A DNA stretch of 26,126 bases from Ophiothrix spiculata (lineage: Eukaryota; Echinodermata; Ophiuroidea; Amphilepidida; Ophiotrichidae). Both the position numbers and the translations under genes were made by a program. Each line of letters opens with the position of its first letter. Position 1 is the stretch's first letter. Below, piece after piece: positions 19,064 to 26,126 of this stretch. The stretch lies in assembly GCA_000969725.1 (NCBI GenBank), contig JXSR01S074609.1. The stretch is one strand, 5' to 3'. The notes beneath the pieces were generated by a model, which saw only the letters and a program-made list of their open reading frames with translations, did no database searches and was not told the origin of the DNA.

Positions 19064-19258
19064 AGGACCTTCCCATCATGCCTTGCTTCAATTGATTTTT
19101 TGTACGGGTTTAAATGAGAGGGTTTAGTGATGAAACATAATTGGAATGCAAAAATTGGAATGAAGTCTGCTAATTGTGCTTTATTTCATCCCAAACCCTC
19201 TCATAAAAACCCGTACAAAAAACAAACCATTGGAAGCAAGGCATGATGGGAAGATCCT
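19064..19258. mobile_element. MITE/foldback with about 70-bp arms
   Basis: The left arm (AGGACCTTCCCATCATGCCT, then TTTTTTGTACGGGTTT and GAGAGGGTTT) is repeated in reverse complement on the right (ending GGCATGATGGGAAGATCCT). GATAT occurs at 19058-19062 and 19259-19263, a possible 5-bp duplication allowing one extra T at the left end. It lies in the intron of the minus-strand gene. Confidence 0.8.
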
Positions 19259-19569
19259 GATATCGTTTCAAAGCCTTTATAACAGTGGTATGCCTATAAG
19301 ATTTTATATTGGTTGACACGAAAGAATTCAAAGCCGTTGGATTTTGAATGCTTCATACAGAGTCTGGATAATTATTATGAAAAATACAGAAATATTTTAA
19401 AAAGTGTTGTAGAATATTGTTCACAATCATGAAAGAGAGTAAGTCAAAAAATGCAACCCATGCATCTCCCATGGTTTGTAAAGAAGTAGAGAAGTTCCAC
19501 CATAACCTTGCCCTGATCCCACTAGGACACACCTGTGAGAAAGAGTATCCATGGTACGACTTTGATCCA

Positions 19570-19700
19570 TGTGGCATTGAAGCTTGAATTACTTCAGTGA
19601 CCTTGAAATAACTCTGGGTCACCATTATGACTATTTATGGGATTTGACCTTCAATGACCTGTAACCTGATTGACCTTGATCTGACCCACACTGACCAAAG
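19570..19700. repeat. Cluster of TGACC half-sites
   Basis: About seven TGACC words occur within roughly 100 bases (for example TTTGACCTTCAATGACCTGT near 19646), irregularly spaced. The look is that of a decayed simple repeat. The overlapping minus-strand open frame (19353-19625) has no domain and is not supported. Confidence 0.45.
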
Positions 19701-20244
19701 GGGTATTCATAAAAGTTTGGTCAATGCAAGATCATTGAGTAAAATAGTAAATGCTCCATTGATTTTTAATGTTAAAGCATTTTTTGCGCACATCAAATTA
19801 CTGAAATGAAAAATAGGGTCATTGTGTTGGTTTTCAAGAAAAATAACAAAAACAGGCATTTTTCAATTAAATTTGATTACTTTATGGCACCACTGCAACT
19901 GCATAATTTCCCGCGTATATATAACGCAGCGATGCAGCTCGTGATTAACCAAACACATTAGTAAAGCATGCGTTCAGTGTGCATTGAAATTTGCCCACGC
20001 AAAACGGATGCAAACATTTTTTTGATTTGTTTACTATTATGAAAAAAATTGTTATCCCGCAATTGTAAGCAACTGCATCTTTGAGAAAACCCCTTAAAAA
20101 GAAGGCAAAAAATTATTTATGTTGGATTCCAACTAAGGAACCTCTTACATTGCAGGATACTAAGTCTGACAACAATTTGGTCCCTGCATAAAGCGGTATC
20201 TATAACATATTTGGACCATGGGCATTTTTTGATTTTCAATAATG
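19701..20244. other. Intronic stretch, nothing recognised
   Basis: AT-rich, with no exon showing a usable acceptor-donor pair on the minus strand and no inverted repeat noted. Confidence 0.35.
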
Positions 20245-20720
20245 AATATTCAATAACATTAAAATATTGGACCAATTTTGGCTCTCCAACAGCATTGGCA
20301 TTGCCTTGGTAACCAATATTGGACCGACATTGGGATAACATTGGCCTTGGCCCAATATTGGCCCTATGAATATTGAGCCAATATTGGCCTGATATTAAAC
20401 ATATATTGACCATTATTATGTTCTGAGCTGACTGATTTCCAAAAAAATCGGACAGGGATATCGGACAGAAAACAAAATGTCAGATTTTGAACATAATAAT
20501 GATAAAATTGGATGGATTTTTTCGCATGATACTCAAAGATATTGGTCTCGCTATGAGTTTTAGAAATATCGAGTTCGACGCTGCGCATCTAGCACGATAT
20601 TTCGCAAAACTCATAGCCTGACCAATATCTTTTTGTATCATGCTCAATCCATCCAATTTTATATCAATATTTGCCCGATATTTAACATATTGGCAAATGT
20701 TTGGCCAATATAAGCATGTT
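20245..20720. repeat. CCAATATTGG minisatellite split by a hairpin
   Basis: Variants of the palindrome CCAATATTGG or CCAATATTGGCC recur every 15-30 bases from about 20250 to 20410, and more weakly again after 20660 (GGCCAATATAAG near 20702). The intervening 20502-20663 segment is a foldback element, so it probably inserted into the repeat. Confidence 0.65.
20502..20663. mobile_element. Foldback hairpin element, about 68-bp arms
   Basis: The left arm (ATAAAATTGGATGGATT, GCATGATAC, AAAGATATTGGTC, GCTATGAGTTTT, AAATATCG) pairs with the right arm in reverse order over nearly its whole length. The short loop is CG-rich (GTTCGACGCTGCGCATCTAG). It shares the GGTCTCGCTAT word with the hairpin at 14137-14186. 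The open frames over it are artefacts. Confidence 0.8.
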
Positions 20721-20935
20721 ATCTGCAGAAGCATAATGTTGCACAATTTGAATAACTATTTCAAAAATTGAACGGGTTCACAAATTACATTACAAATAGA
20801 AGATTTAAAAAGGAGCTGTATTACATCTGGAACAGTGCCAGTGTGAGAGCTTCAAACTTAATAAAATACTTCACACCTTATTGGAAAAATATTGATAAAA
20901 ATCTGCATAATATTCTAAATCTACATATAATATTC

Positions 20936-21132
20936 CATACTTGCCAACATTTGAAAACTGGAAAGAGGGACAAATGGGCACCTTTTTGTCCAAAAAGAGG
21001 AACATTTCCCATTTTCCTATACTTTATTATAGGGCGAGTTTGACAAAAAGAGGAACGGATTGGTAAAAATAACCTTTTTCTTTTGCCAAAAACAGAACCG
21101 TTCCTCTTAAATAGGAACAGTTGGCAAGTATG
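20936..21132. mobile_element. MITE with CATACTTGCCAAC ends, 7-bp duplication
   Basis: Perfect 13-bp terminal inverted repeats CATACTTGCCAAC bound a 197-bp element flanked by AATATTC (20929-20935 and 21133-21139). The eighth base differs, so a degraded 8-bp hAT duplication is possible. Inside are repeated AAAGAGGAAC/GTTCCTCTT words in both orientations. Confidence 0.75.
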
Positions 21133-21139
21133 AATATTC

Positions 21140-21717
21140 TAAACATGAAGCAAAACTTACAATCACAAATGCAAGAAGGTAAATTGTTAACGTTAAAGAC
21201 AATCAGGATCAAAGAGAATGTCAAGAAAATGTAACCGGTAAAATCTTGCTTGACACTCCTATAGGCAGGAGCGGACATCCAAGCGTTTTGTTTACATCCG
21301 GGACGTTTGTCCAAATAGCACGGTGAAAACAATTGCCGACTTCCCATCAACTCTATAGAGAAAAATGTTGGCTCGCGGAAACTTTGATTGATTTTAGCAA
21401 AGTTTCAAAATATTTTGATTCCAAAATCAAATGAGATGTGTGGTATTCAAACCACAACAAAATGACAAACAGCTGATCATTTCACATATTTCCTTCTCGC
21501 TAAAAAAGAAAGAAAATGAAGGGATGCCTGGCTGAAATATTGATTGTTTTCACCACGCACGAAATCCAACCCGTGTTATTTTTAGATCATGGTGCTGCGT
21601 ATGACATAGGTCCGCTTGACCCTATCGGTTCCAATTCAAGCACAAACTGATAGACTTTTGTTCCAATCCCTTTTAAAAGTTACGTTATCCCATGGCCATT
21701 TAGTTAGTTAGGGGTCA
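21140..21717. other. Intronic stretch, no gene supported
   Basis: A minus-strand frame (21027-21350) is open for 107 codons, but it starts inside the previous MITE's flank and has no family signature or splice context. Confidence 0.35.
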
Positions 21718-21722
21718 CTTCA

Positions 21723-21823
21723 GAACTCAACCAGCGATTGACCGCCCAGAACTGATGGTGATTGTTGTTTTGAGCAATGGCAACTACAAAGAACCACCGG
21801 GCAGTTAACCGCTGGTTGAGTTT
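21723..21823. mobile_element. Small foldback with AACTCAACCAGCG ends
   Basis: AACTCAACCAGCGATTGACC (left) and the reverse complement of the right end (AACTCAACCAGCGGTTAACT) form an inverted repeat of about 24 bases, continuing as GCCC. The total is about 100 bp. It ends 15 bases before the next MITE. Confidence 0.65.
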
Positions 21824-21838
21824 GAAGCTGCACGTTAA

Positions 21839-22167
21839 GGCATGGCATCCACAGACATTCGCTCGGCAGAGTGACATTCGCTCTTGATATTCGATCTGAC
21901 TTATTCGCTAAAACAGAAAGCAAAATTGCTCTCATTGCATTGCGCGATCGATGAAAGCCAATGTCACTTGCGTATGTTGTAGTGCTAAGATTATTGAATA
22001 AAAACCTAAGAATATCTGGAGCAATCTTCGCTCCAATTAATTCAATGTGAAGTGTAACGAATGTCATGAAATTTGTTAAGCGAGTATCGCTTCCTGTTGG
22101 AGCAAAGTTTTCTTAGTAGGGTGAGCGAATGTCACTCGGGCGAGCGAATGTCTTTGGACGCTAAGCC
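21839..22167. mobile_element. PIF/Harbinger-like MITE with TAA duplication
   Basis: The 329-bp element has 45-bp terminal inverted repeats matching at about 39 positions, containing GACATTCGCTCG and GAGTGACATTCGCTC. TAA flanks both sides (21836-21838 and 22168-22170). ATTCGCT-type subrepeats are concentrated at the ends. The minus-strand open frame 21720-22067 is a product of the element. Confidence 0.85.
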
Positions 22168-22449
22168 TAAGGAGGTCAAATTGACCATAAAAGTTTAGTT
22201 CTTAAAGTTAATTAAGATCTCTTTATCCCTTTTTCAAATCAGTCAAATCTGAAGGTCCCTAGTTCAGAAATCAGGGCAAAATGCTTCTACAGAAAAAGGT
22301 CAAGTGCCCCAACACATTGTTTGGTTCAAACCAAAGACACCCATTATTTCAATAGAAATGAAGTATGGATGATGCAGAAAACAAACTAGAGGATTCAAGC
22401 TAAATATCAACAAGATCATTGAATGAGATTATATGAGGTAAATGAATTA

Positions 22450-22586
22450 AGCTGAATGCATACTCGTGACGCACTGCGTTTTGAAATGCACAGCACATGT
22501 GTACATTGTAGTTTTGAGCTGAAAATTCAATGTACACATGCTCCGTACGTTTCAAAACGCAATGCGTCACGAGTACGAATTCAGCT
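22450..22586. mobile_element. Near-palindromic MITE with TTA duplication
   Basis: The 137-bp element reads AGCTGAAT..CTCGTGACGCA-TGCGTTTTGAAA from either end, and the inner ACATGTGTACATTG is also matched inverted. Almost the whole element can therefore fold as one hairpin of roughly 60-base arms. TTA flanks it at 22447-22449 and 22587-22589. Confidence 0.85.
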
Positions 22587-22909
22587 TTAGGGTTGCAACC
22601 ATCACACACAGATCTAGAATGGATGGAAATGTTTAAAATAAACAACAAGGAATGGGTACAAATGATAACAATATAAATGGATGAATCTTAGTGGGTACCA
22701 TAACCACAAAATGTAAACAATCTGAGTTATGTCACCTGGTGAGTCATGTCTTCAACATCATGACTTATCCGAAGACCAACTCTCCTGAAAAGCCAGTCGC
22801 AAGTTGGATATAAAATAAATATGAAATTGAGATAAATATTTTGCATCTAGTATATAAGTTGGTGATGCAAGTATATATATTGAACCATGACAATTCCTTC
22901 ACAAATTCC

Positions 22910-23008
22910 GGTAAGTGTAAGAGAGTGTGAGAAGGGAACCCCAAAACCTACACTGCCAATTTCCCAATGTGGGTGACTGGAAAGTGACTATGTGCAGCAT
23001 ATTTTCGA
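22910..23008 (+). repeat. Direct repeat of about 100 bp, copy 1
   Basis: It shares GAAGGGAACCCCAAAAC, TACACTGCCAA, GTGGGTGACTGGAAAGTGAC and TATGTGCAG with 23238-23342 in the same orientation. About 230 bases separate the copies. Within each copy AGTGTAAG and CTTACACT are inverted. Confidence 0.8.
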
Positions 23009-23050
23009 GATGTGTCACTGTATTGCAAAAACTGAGGCCTACCTAAGAAG

Positions 23051-23205
23051 GTAGCATTTAACCATCATATGCAAAATATGTATGTATCAAAAATATGGTA
23101 ATACCAAAAGACTGTATGAATGAATATCAGTGATGTTTATGTAGTACAGTCATTTGTTACAGTATTGTTACAAATAATTTGCATATCACGGTTAAATGTT
23201 TCCTT
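23051..23205. repeat. Inverted repeat between the direct repeats
   Basis: GCATTTAACCATCATATGCA (about 23055) is matched by the reverse complement of TGCATATCACGGTTAAATG (about 23181-23200). The segment between may be a short insertion that separated the two direct repeats. Confidence 0.5.
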
Positions 23206-23237
23206 AGTGCACAAGTTGGGGTTCATTTGAACAATAC

Positions 23238-23342
23238 GGTCAGTGTAAGGGAGTGTAAGAAGGGAACCCCAAAACTTACACTGCCAAGTTCCCCACGTGG
23301 GTGACTGGAAAGTGACTATGTGCAGGATATTAGTATATTTTC
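23238..23342 (+). repeat. Direct repeat of about 100 bp, copy 2
   Basis: Second copy of the 22910-23008 unit, diverged at roughly one base in ten, with an extra ATTAGT near its end. A palindrome-like GTTCATGTAAACGTGTACAT follows at 23344. Confidence 0.8.
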
Positions 23343-23364
23343 GTTCATGTAAACGTGTACATGA

Positions 23365-24545
23365 ACGGAACTGCCGTAAACATTTACAAACGGTTAACCG
23401 TACACGTGTTCAATCACCAAATATCATCTATTATTAACATTTTCATGCGCATCACCTTTAACTGAAATTATCCATGGGCGGCAAGATTATGATTTTTAAG
23501 AAACTAATTAGTATTTTTTTTAATTAATCGGTGGTTAAGTTCCATTTTATCAGGCTCAAATCACGATCGTCGTGTCAAATTGAGCATCACGGCATCCAAG
23601 CTATATAATAGAGTCCCTATATAGAGACCATATTAAATAAGCTATCATAGCCCCTCTATTGTTCAGATGCCCAGTGTAAACATTGCAACTCATAATATCA
23701 CAGAAAAAAAAACCCTGAAATATCACATTAAATTCTCAGATTCTGATCAGTTGAGGTAAAAATCAGTTACAGACGAATGATAAATCGACTTTTGTTAACA
23801 CTAAAATATACTATTTTTATCATAAAGTGAAACCAAAAACTTCGAAAGTGGCCGTGAAAATAGCCATTTTTTAAGCTTATCCATCACATGTATGATGTAC
23901 GGACTCAGGAGTCACTGGCTGTCATTTGGGTGGGCAGAGAATTTGTATGATTTTATACAATTACACAGAACGAATAAAGCTCTTTGTAAACTATTTTGTT
24001 ATTAACCGTGAACTCCAAACGTTAATACATACATATTATCTTATTTCATAATGGTTAGATGAACATGCGCCTGATGAGATTCAATAAAAGACATGATCAT
24101 TATTTATATGGATGTTTAAATACATTTTCCAGAATAAAAAAATGAATTTCAACTAAAGCAGCCACTTAAACACTGTTGGCAATAACCCTGTAGGGTATTT
24201 AGATTTGCAAAATAAATATATAAAATAATGATAAAATTGTTTAATTTAGGGTAAAAAATACCCTGAATGAGCTGAAATGAGGTTTTAATGAATCAAGTTT
24301 GAGAAAAAATGTTGTAGATAGATAAATAAGTTATTATAAACTAGCTCTGTGGTTCATTACTTGAACTGGGTAATACACAATGATAAAACTGCATGCACTA
24401 TAATAAATGCCATAGTGAATTGGCCTGTTAGTCTTGTGATCATGTGAGCGTGTTAGAGACAGCCCGTCAACCATGATGAAATTCAGTTGAGAACTGATGC
24501 TTGGTATTCAAGCTAGTGGTATGGGTAAACTTATTCCAATTGTTG
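23365..24545. other. Intronic stretch, no exon recognised
   Basis: AT-rich intron on the minus-strand gene model, with only short inverted words (for example CCCTGTAGGGTA near 24188 and CTATATA/TATATAG near 23605-23625). No splice-bounded open frame was found. Confidence 0.4.
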
Positions 24546-24555
24546 GAGGACTTAC

Positions 24556-24685
24556 TCTGAATGTTGGCTTGCCGTTGCGACTCTCTGTGTTCGTACTCGT
24601 GTAATTTCTCTGAAAATTTCTATTTAATGAGTTGGCACTTGGGCGTCTTAGTCTGCCGTCCGCGCTTAAGGCATCTAGTGTGGAT
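24556..24685 (-). CDS. Internal coding exon of the minus-strand gene
   Basis: A 130-nt exon on the minus strand has a good acceptor (TTGTCTTATACCAG, exon starts at 24685) and a near-perfect donor (AGA|GTAAGT, donor at 24555-24550). It begins with one base completing a codon, then 43 codons: STLDALSADGRLRRPSANSL, followed by an Asn/Arg/Ser/Thr-rich stretch and KPTFR. It ends in phase 0. The incoming phase matches the upstream exon (26126-26079, ends with AG so the joined codon is AGA, Arg). The outgoing phase matches the terminal exon at 18744. Composition (Ser, Arg, Asn, no hydrophobic run) and the LRRPSANS segment, a possible basophilic-kinase site, suggest a disordered regulatory tail. The protein is not recognised. 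Confidence 0.75.
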
Positions 24686-24689
24686 CTGG

Positions 24690-26070
24690 TATAAGACAAT
24701 GGAGACAAATCAACAGTTAACAAATAAAGGAAGGAAAATTAATGACAAAGATTGGATTCAAATATTGTAAAACTAGAAATACTAGCCATGATTCCACTTA
24801 GCTATGAAAACTTACTTGAAATTGAATCCAAGAGAGATATAACTAAATTGAAAGCAAAGAAACAAACTCATACTATTTGCTCTTGAAAAGACTGATTTTC
24901 ACCCAAATTCCATTCTTACGGATTTGCCAATAGTGTTTGTATTTTCCTAAATTTTTGTTTCAAAACATATAGCTGTTGATTTGAAATGAATATTATTCTT
25001 TAGGAAGATACATCTATTTAAAAAAGATCTTTTCACTAAATATATTTTGCTTGTTACAAAGGATTTCATAATTTTGATAATTTATTTCAAGAAACTAGAT
25101 AACTGTCTCTTTTACTATCAATATTCAAGTTAAACAGGAATGGTTATGCTGCTCACTGTGTGGAATGGATCTAGAGTGGCACCCTATTGCCTATTGCATG
25201 GTTTCGCCATTTTGGGGAGAGTCTAGACTTAGCTTGCGAGATGAATGGGAACTTACATAACATTACGATTAACAGTTTGATTCCCTCTTTCAAAACTCAT
25301 TAAATCTTGCATGAAGTGAATACATCATTATGTAACATACTAGTTTAATTGACTGTCAAATCGAGGCTCTCCCTGAAAATGACGAACCGTGCAAATAGTG
25401 AATTGTACCCTTTTACTCATGCACCCTTCTTACAAAAAAGTGAAAATGGCACCCTTTTTAGCTTTGCAACCTTCATATTGTATCCAATTTGCATTGCACT
25501 CTTTTTATTTGTATCCTACATTTTTGCCTATTAAACTTTCAACTTGCATGATAATTGTAATTGTGTGTGCATTTTTTTGTCTGTGTTACACCAGTACCGT
25601 TTGTCTGTCAGACCTTTCAGTCTGTATTAATTGTCTTTGGTCCACCCCTTGGTGTAGTCATTAGTTAACCCTCGAATCGACCCGTACCGACAAAGATTTT
25701 TCTTTGCTCGGTCGCCATTTTGGTTTGACGCTATGGTAGGTTTTTCTTTGGCTCAGGGGTAGGTGGATATTGTAAAAATATATCATTGTGTATGATAATA
25801 AAATTGTACGCATTTTAATGTTGATGTTACGCATTTTACAACTACGCACATACGGAAGCGACTAAAATCATACCCTTTTTTGCGATTTTCAAAATGTACG
25901 CATTCTAACGCGTACGTTCCACACAATGGATATAAGTTAGTAGTTGGAAGTATTTCTAAAATTGCAGTTTTTAAAACATTGGAATTTGGGTGAAAATTGC
26001 CTTTTTAAAACAAATTATAAGTAAATTTTTCATATAAAAAACTAATACACATTTCTAAGACCGACCTGAT
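24690..26070. other. Intron of the minus-strand gene, no exon recognised
   Basis: AT-rich. Plus-strand frames near 25349-25664 contain loosely repeated CACCCTT and TTTTACTC words and lack coding character. TACGCATTTT and TACGCATTCT recur near 25809, 25830 and 25898. No terminal-repeat element was resolved. Confidence 0.45.
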
Positions 26071-26078
26071 CAACATAC

Positions 26079-26126
26079 CTTGCGGGTTGAATAAGACCAT
26101 TGAGTTCTGTGGTCAAATGTCTTCTG
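26079..26126 (-). CDS. Coding exon of the minus-strand gene, cut by window edge
   Basis: The minus strand ends with a clear donor (CCCGCAAG|GTATGTTGA, donor bases at 26078-26073). Of the three frames, one has a stop and one would hit a stop in the next exon. The remaining frame reads RRHLTTELNGLIQPA and leaves AG, which joins the A at the start of the 24685 exon to make Arg. The open joined frame supports the gene model. The 5' end of this exon lies outside the window. Family not recognised. Confidence 0.65.

Noticed and set aside
19353-19625. 90-codon minus-strand open frame with an internal acceptor-like TTTCTCACAG
   Set aside because: The frame after the acceptor has no matching donor or phase with the neighbouring exons, and the adjacent sequence is a decayed TGACC repeat.
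21027-21350. 107-codon minus-strand open frame
   Set aside because: Composition is ordinary, no domain or splice context is visible, and part of it overlaps the 20936-21132 MITE.
21720-22067. 115-codon minus-strand open frame
   Set aside because: It spans a foldback and the terminal repeat of a MITE, and the sequence is explained by those elements.
24810-24840. Donor-like AAGTAAGT on the minus strand
   Set aside because: The only preceding acceptor would define a 27-base exon with no phase support.
25349-25664. Overlapping plus-strand open frames of 61 and 91 codons
   Set aside because: Phe/Leu/Tyr/Cys-rich translations of T-rich intron sequence, with no coding features.

Overview
This is a window of animal nuclear DNA, AT-rich (about one third GC by eye), and almost entirely non-coding. 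The evidence for an animal genome is a split gene with canonical GT-AG introns, tRNA-derived SINEs, many short inverted-repeat (MITE-like) elements with intact target-site duplications, several minisatellites, and a relic of a leucine-rich-repeat-type GPCR. The mix suggests a marine invertebrate, perhaps a deuterostome such as an echinoderm or hemichordate. That is an inference from the style of the repeats and was not tested by any search. Most long open frames lie inside repeats and are not genes.

Left part (1-3 kb). A short protein-like segment (348-511, +) sits behind a good splice acceptor and has no ATG. Two tRNA-derived SINEs follow, both on the minus strand (about 1075-1232 and 1845-2015). 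Next is a broken TM6-TM7 exon of an LGR/relaxin-receptor-like GPCR (2078-2510, +), with one frameshift and a damaged NPxxY motif. Its stop codon runs into a degenerate tandem repeat (2509-3050).

Middle (3-17 kb). No gene was found. The stretch is a mosaic of MITEs, foldback hairpins and minisatellites. Four elements here with TWA or TWA-like duplications sit at 4846-5158, 6502-6672, 9585-9975 and 16833-17044. A 643-bp element at 8121-8763 contains a second hairpin. A hAT-like element with an exact 8-bp duplication lies at 16535-16711, and a 277-bp element with 62-bp terminal inverted repeats at 12817-13093. A five-copy array with a period of exactly 100 bp is at 10873-11363.

Right part (17.5-26.1 kb). 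The 3' end of a minus-strand gene is visible as three exons in compatible phase: 26126-26079 (cut by the window edge), 24685-24556, and a terminal exon 18744-18607 ending in TGA. The encoded C-terminus is basic, Ser/Arg/Asn-rich, and not recognised. The most interesting structure is the degenerate tandem array at 17590-18700. Its units are homologous to the 3' end of the terminal exon, so the stop-codon region appears to be one unit of the array. Several units carry a perfect DR1 nuclear-receptor motif (AGGTCA-A-AGGTCA on the minus strand). More MITEs fill the large intron, at about 19064-19258, 20502-20663, 20936-21132, 21839-22167 and 22450-22586.
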